From: JAATGI01 sp050729815
Lineage (GTDB): Bacteria > Pseudomonadota > Alphaproteobacteria > ATCC43930 > CGMCC-115725
Direction: 5' to 3'
Length of the DNA stretch: 64,000 nt
Assembly: GCA_050729815.1 (NCBI GenBank)
Contig: JBOHLV010000224.1
Coordinates: 1-64,000 of the forward strand
How positions within the stretch are numbered: position 1 is the stretch's first letter; each line of letters opens with the position of its first letter. Under the pieces are notes generated by a model that saw only the letters and a program-made list of their open reading frames with translations, was not told the origin of the DNA and made no database searches. Shown one piece after another: positions 6,169-15,978 of this stretch. A program made the translations under genes and the position numbers.

Positions 6169-7056
6169 TCAGTGCCGCGGGCCGATCGGCGCCGCGATGT
6201 CGAGGAGCCGGCCTGGCGCGTCGCCCGCAAGCTGCACCCGATGCGCCATGCCGGCGGGGATCAGCACCGCGGTGCCGGCGCCGATGGTGCGGCGGTCGTC
6301 GCCGGCCGCGACCTGCCATGTCCCGGCGACGATGAAGAGATAGCGGTTGGCGTCAGGGTTTGGTGTATCGAGCGGCGCCGCGCCGGGCGTGGCATCGATC
6401 TCCCGCACGACGAACCGGCCCGCCGTCTCGGCCATGTCGAGCAGCATCGCGCTAAGATTGCCGCCGCTGGTCGTGACCGGCGCCGCGCCGCGATCGACGA
6501 ACTTGCCGGCCGGCCGCCCCGGCGCGGGCACATGAACCTGAGGCGTGAAATCGACATGATAATCGGCGTGCGCGACCTCGTTCGGATCGCGCCCCGCGGC
6601 CCGTGCCGCGCCCATGCCGACATAGAAGCGCTCATGCCCGGCGGGCGCGTTCCAGCTCAGCATCCGGCCGGGCGCGCCGGGCGACACCGATTTGAAGGCG
6701 TGGGTGGCATGGGCCGGCGCATAGATCAGCGAGCCCGGCGGACAGCGGCGGATGTCGGCGCCGGCCTGAAATTCCCACTCGCCTTCGAGGACATAGAACA
6801 CTTCATCCTCGGTGGTCTGGTGATGCGGTCCGGCGCCGGTGCCGGCGGCGACGAACTGCTCGTAAAAGCCGAGCTGACCGCCGGTCTCCTCGCCGCGCAG
6901 GAGGACATAGATCGGGCCGAACGGGGTTGCGACCTCGGGGCTGCCGGCGGCATCGGCGAATTTCGCGCGGGGCGGCCGCGCCGCCCAATCCCGGCGCAAC
7001 TTGTCGAACGCCTCGCCGGAACTCACCGGTAAAATGCCCGCTTCTGCCGCGTTCAT
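6169..7056 (-). CDS. Bicupin protein, possible dioxygenase
   Basis: A 295-residue protein with two cupin barrels. The first has GPHHQTTEDEVFYVLEGEWE (about residues 83-102), a clear HxH...E metal site, closed by PAHATHAF. The second has RYLFIVAGTWQVAAGDDRRT followed by IPAGMAHRVQL. The second barrel lacks the full set of His ligands, so probably only the first binds metal. The layout resembles quercetinase- or gentisate-dioxygenase-like bicupins. The ATG at 7056 is preceded by aaggaggatcac, an excellent ribosome site. It is followed closely by the monooxygenase-like gene and faces the aconitase X operon, suggesting one catabolic cluster. Confidence 0.75.
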   Translation of the reverse strand: MNAAEAGILPVSSGEAFDKLRRDWAARPPRAKFADAAGSPEVATPFGPIYVLLRGEETGGQLGFYEQFVAAGTGAGPHHQTTEDEVFYVLEGEWEFQAGADIRRCPPGSLIYAPAHATHAFKSVSPGAPGRMLSWNAPAGHERFYVGMGAARAAGRDPNEVAHADYHVDFTPQVHVPAPGRPAGKFVDRGAAPVTTSGGNLSAMLLDMAETAGRFVVREIDATPGAAPLDTPNPDANRYLFIVAGTWQVAAGDDRRTIGAGTAVLIPAGMAHRVQLAGDAPGRLLDIAAPIGPRH

Positions 7057-7153
7057 GTGATCCTCCTTGATCGCCCTTTGATAAGGTATCAGGTATCGGT
7101 TGTCAGAGGGCGGGTTTTGGCAAAAACTGCCCGGTCTCAATGGGAGAGCGCCG
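7057..7153. promoter_or_regulatory. Divergent control region between the bicupin and aconitase X operons
   Basis: About 97 bases serve both directions. A repeated ggtatc (aaggtatcaggtatcgg) and an imperfect inverted repeat, gggcgggttttggcaaaaac followed by tgccc (7108-7132), could be regulator sites. No regulator gene is adjacent. Confidence 0.4.
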
Positions 7154-8446
7154 ATGGTGAAGCTCAAAGACGACGAACAGGCGATGCTGGACGGGACGGG
7201 CGGCCCGGCAAAGCAGAAGGCGATGCAGCTTTTGGTCAAATATGCCGAGGCCTTGGGCGCCGCGCGCTTCGTCGATACCAACAACATCGCCGGCGTGCCG
7301 GGCTCTTCGAGCTTGTTTTTGAAGGATTATTATAAGGATCAGGATGGCGGCAGCTATAACGCCATCTATTCGCTCTACGACCTCGACAGCGACGAGATGG
7401 TGCCGGTGCCGCGGGTCTCGGCCTATTCCTGCCACCTCCAGGGCGGCATGGACCCCAAGGAATGGGAGACCATGGGCTATTCGAAGGAGGCGTTCGAGCA
7501 TTTCCGCGCCGACGAGGCCGAGGTCGCGGACCACGGCATCCAGGTGATGAAGACCTGCACCCCATATCTTGCGGGCAATGTGCCGGTGAAGGGCGAGCAT
7601 TGCGCCTGGATGGAATCCTCGGCGGTGGTGTTCTGCAACTCGGTCATCGGCGCCCGCACCAATACCGAAGGCCGCGAGAGCACCAGCGCCGCGATGCTGA
7701 CCGGCAAAATCCCCGATTGGGGCTTTCATCGCGACGAATTCCGCTTTGGCACCCACGCCATCGAGGTGACGGTGCCGATCGAAAGCATGCTGGATTGGGG
7801 CATGCTCGGCTATTTCACCGGCTATGCCGTCGAGGAGAACATCCCCGTCATCACTGGCGTCTCCTATCAGCCGAACCTCATCCGGCATAAGCATTTTGGC
7901 GCGGCCGCCGCCTCCTCGGGCGGGGTCGAGCTCTATCACATGGTCGGCATCACGCCCGAGGCGCCATCGCGCGAGGTCGCATTCGGCCCCAACCGGCCGG
8001 TCGAAACCGTGACCTACGGCCCGGCCGAGCGGCGCCGGATGTACGACCTCCTCAACAGCAACGGCACCTCGACCGATGTCGATTACGTCATGCTCGGCTG
8101 TCCCCACGCCTCGATCGAGCAGATCTGGGAAGTCGCGGGCCTCCTCGACGGCAAGAAGCTCAGCCCCAATACCAAGCTGTGGCTCTTCACCTCGCGCTCG
8201 GTCAAGAGCATGGCGGACACCAACGGCTATACCAAGGCGATCCGCGATGCCGGCGGCCTCGTCTTGACCGATACTTGCTCCGCGATTAGCCAGTCCGTGC
8301 CGACCGGCACCAAGGTGGTGGCGCTCGACAGCGCCAAGCAATCGCACTACCTGCCGGCGATGGTCGGGATCGAGGCGTGGTTCGGCACCACCCGCGACTG
8401 CATCGAGGCCGCCCTGACCGGCAAGTGGAAGGGAGAGCTCTCATGA
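7154..8446 (+). CDS. Aconitase X large (catalytic) subunit
   Basis: A 431-residue protein of the AcnX (former DUF521) family, a branch of the aconitase superfamily. Bacterial two-subunit members dehydrate cis-3-hydroxy-L-proline or related hydroxy acids. Seen here are the start LKDDEQAMLDGTGGPAKQKA, the core SSAVVFCNSVIGARTNTEG (about residues 156-174) and LTDTCSA near residue 375; Cys135, Cys161 and Cys375 are candidate Fe-S ligands. The ATG at 7154 has gggagagcgcc before it. It overlaps the small-subunit gene by ATGA, so the two are made together. Other members are mevalonate-5-phosphate dehydratases (archaeal), so the substrate is not settled by family alone. Confidence 0.85.
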   Translation: MVKLKDDEQAMLDGTGGPAKQKAMQLLVKYAEALGAARFVDTNNIAGVPGSSSLFLKDYYKDQDGGSYNAIYSLYDLDSDEMVPVPRVSAYSCHLQGGMDPKEWETMGYSKEAFEHFRADEAEVADHGIQVMKTCTPYLAGNVPVKGEHCAWMESSAVVFCNSVIGARTNTEGRESTSAAMLTGKIPDWGFHRDEFRFGTHAIEVTVPIESMLDWGMLGYFTGYAVEENIPVITGVSYQPNLIRHKHFGAAAASSGGVELYHMVGITPEAPSREVAFGPNRPVETVTYGPAERRRMYDLLNSNGTSTDVDYVMLGCPHASIEQIWEVAGLLDGKKLSPNTKLWLFTSRSVKSMADTNGYTKAIRDAGGLVLTDTCSAISQSVPTGTKVVALDSAKQSHYLPAMVGIEAWFGTTRDCIEAALTGKWKGELS

Positions 8447-8889
8447 CCGTCGAGGCGCCGCCGCGCGGCACGACCATCCTCATCCATGGCCGCAAGGTGA
8501 CGCCCGGCATCGCCGAGGGCGAGGCACTCGCCACCCGCGAGACCATCTCCGGCTGGGGCGGCATCAATTTCAAGACCGGCACCGTGATCGAGACCCGGCA
8601 TGAGCTGAAAGGCATCAGCTTCAAGGACAAGATCCTGGTGTTTCCCGGGGCCAAGGGCTCGTCCGGCTGGTCGAACGCGTTCCATATGACGCGGCTGACC
8701 CAGACCGCGCCCAAGGCGATGCTGTTCACGGTAATGACGGGAAAGATCGCGCTTGGCGCGGTGGTGATGCGAATCCCGTCGATGACCGATTTCGACCAGG
8801 ACCCGTTCGAATTGATCGAGACCGGCGATTGGGTCAAGGTCGATGCCGACCGCGGGATCGTCGAGGTGACGAAGAAACAGCACAACTGA
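8443..8889 (+). CDS. Aconitase X small (swivel) subunit
   Basis: A 148-residue DUF126/AcnX swivel-domain protein. Expected pieces are visible: a start HGRKVTPGIAEGEALATRET, then GWGGINFKTGTVIE near residues 44-57, and the phosphate/substrate loop FPGAKGSSGWSNAF near residues 69-82, which contains the conserved Ser. It pairs with the catalytic subunit encoded just upstream with a four-base overlap. Together they form the active dehydratase. About 170 bases without a gene follow before gltB. Confidence 0.85.
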   Translation: MTVEAPPRGTTILIHGRKVTPGIAEGEALATRETISGWGGINFKTGTVIETRHELKGISFKDKILVFPGAKGSSGWSNAFHMTRLTQTAPKAMLFTVMTGKIALGAVVMRIPSMTDFDQDPFELIETGDWVKVDADRGIVEVTKKQHN

Positions 8890-9061
8890 GATGGTGCTCG
8901 ACGATGCGAACCGCGCGCGCGACGGCTGAACTGAAGGCGTCATTTTGTAGCAATCGGCGAGCCAAGATTTTCTAGCCTCGCCTTTGCCGGCGCCTTATGC
9001 ATAATACGGAAGCGGTGCTGACACATCGTACTATGGGGAGAGTGTCGGCGCGGGGTCACTG

Positions 9062-12000
9062 TTGGAGCCTATCGAGAAGCCAGTCATGGAACTGCCCGTG
9101 AGACAGGGACTGTACGACCCTCAATACGAGCATGATTCATGCGGCGTCGGCTTCATCGCGCATGTGAAGGGCGAGAAGTCGAACGACATCATCCGTCAGG
9201 GCCTCGAAATCCTGGTAAATCTCGACCATCGCGGCGCGGTCGGCGACGACCCGCTGGTCGGCGACGGCGCCGGTTGCCTCATCCAGATCCCGGACGAACT
9301 GCTGCGCCATTGGGCAACACGCCAAGGCTTGGCCTTGCCTCCGCCGGGCGGCTATGCGGTGGCGATGTGCTTCCTGCCTCAGGACAGTCCCTCGCGCGAT
9401 TTCGCCATCGGCTATTTCAAAAAATACCTCGCGCTCGAAGGCATGTGGATTCTGGGCTGGCGCGAGGTGCCGACCGACCTCTCCGGCCTCGGCGCGAAGG
9501 TGGTCGAGACCATGCCGGTGATCCGCCAGGCGATCGTCGTACCGGCGGCGCCGTTCGCCGACCAGGAGACGTTCGAGCGCAAGATGCTGGCGGCGCGCAA
9601 GCAGACGCTCAACAGCCGCGATTACGAGGCGGCCTCACACCATCTGCCGGGCCTCGGCGATTTCTACATGCCGTCCTTTTCGACCCGCACCCTGGTCTAT
9701 AAGGGCCTGCTTTTGGCACCGCAGGTCGGCAGCTTCTATCGGGATTTGCGCGATCCGCGCTGCAAATCGGCGCTGGCGCTGGTGCATCAGCGCTTTTCGA
9801 CCAACACTTTCCCATCCTGGCGCCTCGCGCACCCCTATCGCTTCCTCGCCCATAATGGCGAGATCAACACCGTGCGCGGCAACGTCAACTGGATGTATGC
9901 GCGCCGCGGTTCGCTGACGTCGGACCTGCTCGGCGACGATCTCGGCAAGATGTGGCCCTTGATCCCGCATGGCCAGTCGGACACCGCCTGCATCGACAAC
10001 GCGTTGGAGCTCCTGGTCGCCGGCGGCTACTCCCTCGTCCATGCCATGATGATTCTGATCCCGGAGGCGTGGGCCGGCAATCCCTTGATGGCGCCGCAGC
10101 GCCGCGCTTTCTACGAATACTACGCCGCCCTCATGGAGCCGTGGGACGGGCCGGCGGCGATCGCCTTCACCGACGGGCGGCAGATCGGCGCGACGCTCGA
10201 CCGCAACGGCTTGCGCCCCGCGCGCTACCTCCTCACCGATGACGACATCGTGGTGATGGCGTCGGAGACCGGCGTGCTGCCGATCCCGGAGGAACGCATC
10301 CGACGCAAATGGCGGCTTCAGCCCGGCAAGATGCTGCTGATCGATTTGGAAGAGGGCCGCATCGTCGAGGATGCCGAGATCAAAGAGCGCCTCGCCGCCG
10401 AGCATCCTTATGACGAATGGCTCAACAAGACCCAGTTGAAGCTGGAGGAGTTGCCGGAAAGCGACAGTCCCAACGCCGCCGCTTCGGGCCTGCGCAACGA
10501 TCCGACGGCACTCCTCAATGAGCAACAGGCCTTCGGTTACACCCAGGAGGATATTCAGTTCTTCCTCGAGCCGATGGCGCAGCAGGGCGACGACCCGGTC
10601 GGCTCCATGGGCACCGACACTCCGCTCGCCGTGCTCTCCAACAAGCCGAAGCTCATCTATAACTACTTCAAGCAGAATTTCGCCCAGGTGACCAACCCGC
10701 CGATCGACCCGATCCGCGAGGAGCTGGTGATGTCGCTGGTGTCGATGATCGGCCCCCGGCCCAATCTCTTCGGCCATGCCGCCGGCTCGCATGACCGGCT
10801 CGAAGTCTCACAGCCGATCCTGACCAATCAGGATTTGCAAAAGATCCGCGCGATCCGGGAATCCGACGCCGCCGGCCATGCCTTCGCCACCTGCACGCTC
10901 GACGCCACCTGGCCGGCGAGCGAGGGCGAGGCCGGGCTCGAGCCCGCGCTCGACCGGCTTTGCCATGAGGCGGCGGAGGCGGTTCGCGGCGAATACAACA
11001 TCCTCATCATCTCCGACCGTCGCGTTGCGGCCGCGCGAGTGCCGATCCCGGCGCTGCTCGCGACCGCGGCCGTCCATCATCATCTGATCCGCGAGGGGCT
11101 GCGCACCGCGACCGGCCTCGTCGTCGAAACCGGCGAGGCGCGTCAGGTCCATCATTTCTGTGTCCTTGCGGGCTATGGCGCCGAGGCGATCAACCCCTAT
11201 CTCGCCTTCGAGACGCTGGAGCAGATCCGGGTCCAGAACCGCTTGCCCGTCAAGTCCGAGCAGCTCCAGAAGAACTACATCAAGGCGTGCGGCAAGGGGA
11301 TGCTCAAGGTGATGTCCAAGATGGGCATCTCGACCTATCAATCCTATTGCGGCGCACAGATTTTCGACGCGGTCGGTCTCCAATCGGCATTCGTCGAGCG
11401 CTATTTCACCGGCACGGCAACGCGGGTCGAAGGCGCCGGGATTTATGAGATCGCGCGGGAAGCGGTCGCGCGCCACCGCCATGCCTTCGGGAACAACCCG
11501 ATCTTCGACGAGATGCTAGATCCCGGCGGTGATTACGCCTTCCGCCTGCGCGGCGAGGACCATGCCTGGACGCCGGATTCGGTGGCGACGCTACAGCACG
11601 CCGTGCGCGGCAATTCCCGCGACCAGTATCGTGCCTATGCCGAGTCCATCAACGACCAGTCGGAACGCCTGCTGACGCTGCGCGGCCTTATGGGGTTCAA
11701 GTTCGCCGCGGCGCCGGTGCCGATCGACGAGGTCGAGCCGGTCGCGGACATCGTGAAGCGCTTTGCCACCGGCGCCATGAGCTTCGGCTCGATTTCGCGC
11801 GAGGCGCACACGACGCTCGCCATTGCCATGAACCGCATCGGCGGCAAGTCCAACACCGGCGAGGGCGGCGAGGAACGCGACCGCTTCAAGCCGCTCGCGA
11901 ACGGCGATTCGATGCGCTCCGCCATCAAGCAGGTGGCGTCGGGCCGGTTCGGCGTCACGGCCGAATATCTCGTCAATGCCGACGATCTTCAGATCAAGAT

Positions 12001-13750
12001 GGCGCAGGGCGCGAAGCCGGGCGAAGGCGGCCAGCTTCCGGGGCACAAGGTCGACAAGAACATCGCCCGGGTGCGCCATTCGACACCCGGCGTCGGCCTG
12101 ATCTCGCCGCCGCCACATCACGACATCTATTCGATCGAGGATCTGGCGCAGCTCATCTATGATTTGAAGAACGCCAATCCCAAGGCCCGCGTCTCGGTGA
12201 AACTGGTGTCGGAGGTCGGGGTCGGCACCGTCGCGGCCGGCGTCGCGAAGGCGCGCGCCGATCACGTCACCATCTCCGGCTATGAGGGTGGCACCGGGGC
12301 GAGCCCGCTCACCTCTTTGACCCATGCCGGCTCGCCATGGGAGATCGGGCTTTCCGAGACCCAGCAGACCCTGGTGCTGAACGGCCTGCGCGGCCGCATC
12401 GCGGTCCAGGTCGATGGCGGCATCCGCACCGGGCGCGATGTCGTGATCGGCGCGCTCATCGGCGCCGACGAGTTCGGTTTCTCGACCGCGCCCCTGATCG
12501 CCGCCGGCTGTATCATGATGCGCAAATGCCATCTCAACACCTGTCCCGTCGGCGTCGCGACCCAGGACCCGGCGCTGCGCAAGAAATTCACCGGGCAGCC
12601 GGAGCACGTCATCAATTTCTTCTTCTTCGTCGCGGAGGAAGTGCGCGAGCTGATGGCGAAACTCGGCTTCCGCCGCTTCGACGACATGGTGGGCCATGTC
12701 GAACGGCTCGACATGCGCCGCGCCGTCGAACATTGGAAGGCGAAGGGGATCGATCTCTCCCGCATCCTCTATCAGCCGCCACATCCGCCACAGGTCGCGA
12801 TCCATAATTGCGAGCGCCAGGAGCACCATCTCGAACGAGCGATGGATCAGGAGCTGATCCGCGTGGCGTCGAGCGCGCTCGATGCGGCGAAGCCGGTGCG
12901 GATCGCGCATACCATCCGCAACGTCAACCGCACCGTCGGCGCCATGCTGTCGGGCGAGGTGGCGAAGCGTTATGGCCATGCTGGCCTTCCCGATAACACC
13001 ATCTCGATCAGCCTCAATGGCACCGCCGGCGGCAGCTTCGGCGCCTTCCTCGCGCGCGGCATCACCCTCGAACTCTGGGGCGATGCCAATGATTATGTCG
13101 CAAAGGGCCTCAGCGGCGGCCGCGTCATCGTGCGCCAGCCCAAGGGCGTCGCGCGCGATCCCTTGGAAAACATCGTGATCGGCAACACCGTGCTCTATGG
13201 CGCGATCGCGGGCGAAGCCTATTTCGAGGGCGTCGCCGGCGAGCGCTTTGCCGTGCGCAATTCCGGCGCGGTCGCGGTGGTCGAGGGCACCGGCGACCAT
13301 GGTTGCGAATACATGACCGGCGGAGTCGTGGTGGTGCTGGGCGAGACCGGGCGCAATTTCGCCGCCGGCATGTCGGGCGGCATCGCCTATGTTTATGATC
13401 CCGACGACCGCTTCGATGCCTTGTGCAACAAGGCGATGGCGGAGTTGGAGCGCGTCGCGCCGGCGGCGCCGGACGGCGCCCTCATCGACGAGCATGACCG
13501 GCCGCGCCAGCGCGCCCTTTCGGTTGATGATAGCGGCATGGGCGATCCCTTGCGCTTCGATGCCGAACGGCTGCGCATTCTCATCGAGCGGCATCATCTC
13601 TATACCGGCAGCGCCCGCGCCGCCGCGCTGCTCGAAAACTGGGACGACGCGGTGACGCGCTTCATCAAGGTGGTGCCGAAGGATTACCGCCGCGCACTCC
13701 TCGAAATGCGGGCCGAGCGCGACGCCGCCAAGGCCGACGCCGCCGAATGA
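9062..13750 (+). CDS. gltB: Glutamate synthase (NADPH) large subunit
   Basis: A 1562-residue, full-length GltB. It moves the amide of glutamine onto 2-oxoglutarate to give glutamate. Cys27 (HDSCGVGF) becomes the N-terminal nucleophile of the class II glutaminase domain after propeptide removal. A central domain, an FMN/2-oxoglutarate barrel, and the 3Fe-4S cysteines at 1150, 1156 and 1161 (CIMMRKCHLNTC) follow, then the C-terminal GXGXG helix domain (GGSFGAFL, about residue 1330 on). The start is TTG at 9062, with gggg upstream; an in-frame ATG at 9086 after gagaag is a serious alternative and leaves an 18-residue propeptide. gltD follows after 24 bases. Confidence 0.97.
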   Translation: MEPIEKPVMELPVRQGLYDPQYEHDSCGVGFIAHVKGEKSNDIIRQGLEILVNLDHRGAVGDDPLVGDGAGCLIQIPDELLRHWATRQGLALPPPGGYAVAMCFLPQDSPSRDFAIGYFKKYLALEGMWILGWREVPTDLSGLGAKVVETMPVIRQAIVVPAAPFADQETFERKMLAARKQTLNSRDYEAASHHLPGLGDFYMPSFSTRTLVYKGLLLAPQVGSFYRDLRDPRCKSALALVHQRFSTNTFPSWRLAHPYRFLAHNGEINTVRGNVNWMYARRGSLTSDLLGDDLGKMWPLIPHGQSDTACIDNALELLVAGGYSLVHAMMILIPEAWAGNPLMAPQRRAFYEYYAALMEPWDGPAAIAFTDGRQIGATLDRNGLRPARYLLTDDDIVVMASETGVLPIPEERIRRKWRLQPGKMLLIDLEEGRIVEDAEIKERLAAEHPYDEWLNKTQLKLEELPESDSPNAAASGLRNDPTALLNEQQAFGYTQEDIQFFLEPMAQQGDDPVGSMGTDTPLAVLSNKPKLIYNYFKQNFAQVTNPPIDPIREELVMSLVSMIGPRPNLFGHAAGSHDRLEVSQPILTNQDLQKIRAIRESDAAGHAFATCTLDATWPASEGEAGLEPALDRLCHEAAEAVRGEYNILIISDRRVAAARVPIPALLATAAVHHHLIREGLRTATGLVVETGEARQVHHFCVLAGYGAEAINPYLAFETLEQIRVQNRLPVKSEQLQKNYIKACGKGMLKVMSKMGISTYQSYCGAQIFDAVGLQSAFVERYFTGTATRVEGAGIYEIAREAVARHRHAFGNNPIFDEMLDPGGDYAFRLRGEDHAWTPDSVATLQHAVRGNSRDQYRAYAESINDQSERLLTLRGLMGFKFAAAPVPIDEVEPVADIVKRFATGAMSFGSISREAHTTLAIAMNRIGGKSNTGEGGEERDRFKPLANGDSMRSAIKQVASGRFGVTAEYLVNADDLQIKMAQGAKPGEGGQLPGHKVDKNIARVRHSTPGVGLISPPPHHDIYSIEDLAQLIYDLKNANPKARVSVKLVSEVGVGTVAAGVAKARADHVTISGYEGGTGASPLTSLTHAGSPWEIGLSETQQTLVLNGLRGRIAVQVDGGIRTGRDVVIGALIGADEFGFSTAPLIAAGCIMMRKCHLNTCPVGVATQDPALRKKFTGQPEHVINFFFFVAEEVRELMAKLGFRRFDDMVGHVERLDMRRAVEHWKAKGIDLSRILYQPPHPPQVAIHNCERQEHHLERAMDQELIRVASSALDAAKPVRIAHTIRNVNRTVGAMLSGEVAKRYGHAGLPDNTISISLNGTAGGSFGAFLARGITLELWGDANDYVAKGLSGGRVIVRQPKGVARDPLENIVIGNTVLYGAIAGEAYFEGVAGERFAVRNSGAVAVVEGTGDHGCEYMTGGVVVVLGETGRNFAAGMSGGIAYVYDPDDRFDALCNKAMAELERVAPAAPDGALIDEHDRPRQRALSVDDSGMGDPLRFDAERLRILIERHHLYTGSARAAALLENWDDAVTRFIKVVPKDYRRALLEMRAERDAAKADAAE

Positions 13751-13774
13751 ACCTACCCATGAGGGATGTGAAGC

Positions 13775-15226
13775 ATGGGTAAGATCACCGGCTTTCTAGA
13801 CTTCGACCGGCGCGACCGCGCCTATGAGAAGGTCGAGGCGCGCAAGAAGCATTGGCGGGAATTCTACCAGCCCTTGCCGGCGCCCGAGCTCAACCATCAG
13901 GCGGCGCGCTGCATGGATTGCGGCATCCCGTTTTGTCACCAGGGCTGTCCGGTCAACAACCTAATTCCGGACTGGAACAACCTCACCTATCGCGACCAAT
14001 GGCAGGCCGCGAGCGTTTCGCTGCATTCGACCAACAATTTTCCGGAATTCACCGGCCGCATCTGTCCGGCGCCGTGCGAGGCGGCCTGCACCCTCAATAT
14101 CGACGACAATCCCGTCACCATCAAAACCATCGAATTGGCCATCGTCGAGCGCGCCTGGGAAGAAGGCTGGCTACCGCCGCTCATCGCGGCGCGCCGCACG
14201 GGCAAGCGCGTTGCGGTCGTCGGCTCCGGCCCCGCCGGCATGGCCTGTGCCCAGCAATTGGCGCGCGCCGGCCATGACGTCACGCTCTATGAGAAATCCG
14301 ACCGGATCGGCGGCCTCCTGCGCTACGGCATTCCCGATTTCAAGATGGAGAAGTACACCATCGACCGGCGCATGGCGCAGATGGCGGCCGAAAGGGTCGA
14401 GTTTCGGGCCAATGTGCATGTCGGGGTCGATGTCACGATCCCGGAGCTGCTCGCGCGCCATGACGCCATCGCCATGACCGGCGGCGCCGAATGGGGGCGT
14501 GACCTCGCGATCCCCGGCCGCGACCTCGACGGCATCCATTTCGCCATGGAATTCCTGCCGCAGCAGAACAAGCGCAATGCTGGCGATGCCGAGGATCGCG
14601 CCGCGCCCCAGGGCACCATCACTGCGGCGGGAAAGCATGTCGTGGTGATCGGCGGCGGCGATACCGGCTCCGACTGTATCGGCACCGCGACGCGCCAGGG
14701 CGCGGCATCGATCACCCAGCTCGAAATCCTGCCCGAGCCGCCCGAACACGAGAACAAGGGGCTGACCTGGCCCGACTGGCCCTTGAAGCTGCGCACCTCG
14801 TCCTCGCAAGAGGAAGGCTGCGAGCGCGACTGGTCGATGTTGACGAAGCGCGCCGTCGGTAAGGACGGCAAGATTCGTGCGCTCCAATGCATCCGGCTCG
14901 ATTGGGCGCCGGGCGCGAACGGCCGCCTCGAGATGCGTGAAATGCCGGGGAGTGAGTTCGATCTTCCGGCCGATCTCGTGCTGCTCGCCATGGGCTTTCT
15001 CGGCCCGGTACGCCCCGGCATGATCGAGCAATCCAAGGTCGCGCTCGACCCGCGCGGCAATGTCCGGGCGAACACGGTCGATTACCGCACCTCGGTCGAA
15101 AAGATCTTCGCCGCCGGCGATATGCGACGCGGCCAGTCGCTGGTGGTCTGGGCGATCCGCGAGGGCCGGCAATGCGCGCGTGCCATCGACGAATTCCTCC
15201 AGGGCGAGACCACCCTGCCCCGGTGA
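13775..15226 (+). CDS. gltD: Glutamate synthase small subunit
   Basis: A 483-residue flavoprotein that takes electrons from NADPH and passes them through Fe-S clusters to GltB. The N-terminal cluster-binding cysteines are 46, 49, 54 and 58 (CMDCGIPFCHQGC), with a further CPAPCEAAC group near residues 100-108. FAD binding is shown by VVGSGPAGMACAQQL (about 148-162), NADPH binding by VIGGGDTGSD (about 290-299). The ATG follows gagggatgtgaagc. It is co-transcribed with gltB. No nearby regulator is seen. Confidence 0.96.
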   Translation: MGKITGFLDFDRRDRAYEKVEARKKHWREFYQPLPAPELNHQAARCMDCGIPFCHQGCPVNNLIPDWNNLTYRDQWQAASVSLHSTNNFPEFTGRICPAPCEAACTLNIDDNPVTIKTIELAIVERAWEEGWLPPLIAARRTGKRVAVVGSGPAGMACAQQLARAGHDVTLYEKSDRIGGLLRYGIPDFKMEKYTIDRRMAQMAAERVEFRANVHVGVDVTIPELLARHDAIAMTGGAEWGRDLAIPGRDLDGIHFAMEFLPQQNKRNAGDAEDRAAPQGTITAAGKHVVVIGGGDTGSDCIGTATRQGAASITQLEILPEPPEHENKGLTWPDWPLKLRTSSSQEEGCERDWSMLTKRAVGKDGKIRALQCIRLDWAPGANGRLEMREMPGSEFDLPADLVLLAMGFLGPVRPGMIEQSKVALDPRGNVRANTVDYRTSVEKIFAAGDMRRGQSLVVWAIREGRQCARAIDEFLQGETTLPR

Positions 15227-15380
15227 CTTGGGCCGGCGCCTTTCACCTCAGGCTTTAATTCGGGCCTCGCGTCCACCCCGGGCAGGAACTTCACCCCACT
15301 CCCCATGTTGGCCCTAGAGAGCGGCCTTGCGCCGGATTGCGGCGCCGGCCGATCTCGAGAGCCAGCATGGGAGATCGATC

Positions 15381-15950
15381 ATGGCGAGTGAACTCCAGGG
15401 CAAGCGCATTGCCATCGTGGCGACGGACGGCTTCGAACAGTCGGAATTGCTGAAACCGTTGGAAGCGTTGAAAGAGGCCGGCGCCACGGTCGACATCGTC
15501 GCCCCAAAATCGGGCGAGATCCAAGGCATGGAGCATCATGACAAGGGACGGAAGGTCGCCGTCGACCGGACCATCGATGAGGTAAGAAGCGAGGAATTCC
15601 AGGGCTTGGTGCTACCCGGCGGGGTCGCCAATCCCGACGCGCTGCGCATGAACCCTAAGATCGTGCGTTTCGTTCGCGAATTCTTCGAACAGAAGAAGCC
15701 GGTGGCCGCGATCTGCCATGGCCCCTGGACACTCGTCGAGGCCAATGTCGTGCGCGGCCGCAAGATGACGTCCTGGCCGTCGCTTCAGACCGATCTTCGC
15801 AATGCCGGGGCGGAATGGGTCGACCGGGAGGTCGTGGTCGACCACGGTCTCGTGACCAGCCGCAAGCCGGACGACCTGCCCGCCTTCTGCCGGAAGTTGA
15901 TCGAGGAATTCGCCGAGGGCCGCGACGAGCGGCAGCACGCGCCCGAATAG
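15381..15950 (+). CDS. DJ-1/PfpI family protein (class I glutamine amidotransferase-like)
   Basis: A 189-residue protein of the PfpI subgroup. The nucleophile elbow AAICHGPW places catalytic Cys112 beside His113, and Glu19 (DGFEQSEL) supplies the conserved acid. Such proteins have been described as intracellular proteases, glyoxalase III or protein deglycases; the physiological reaction is debated. The ATG at 15381 follows gagatcgatc. A DUF4142 stress-type protein follows 28 bases later, so the two may be expressed together under stress. Confidence 0.85.
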   Translation: MASELQGKRIAIVATDGFEQSELLKPLEALKEAGATVDIVAPKSGEIQGMEHHDKGRKVAVDRTIDEVRSEEFQGLVLPGGVANPDALRMNPKIVRFVREFFEQKKPVAAICHGPWTLVEANVVRGRKMTSWPSLQTDLRNAGAEWVDREVVVDHGLVTSRKPDDLPAFCRKLIEEFAEGRDERQHAPE

Positions 15951-15978
15951 CCGGCACCAATCGAGAGGAGGCCCACTC

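Noticed and set aside
5021..6343. A 440-codon plus-strand frame opposite the flavoenzyme gene
   Set aside because: Arg/Ala-rich, no family similarity, antisense to a clear coding sequence.
8984..9005. TTGCCG ... CATAAT as a gltB promoter
   Set aside because: The spacing is only 10 bases, too short for a sigma70 promoter.
11591..13597. A 668-codon minus-strand frame inside gltB
   Set aside because: It is entirely antisense to a highly conserved gltB region, with His/Asp/Arg-rich composition typical of GC-rich shadow frames.
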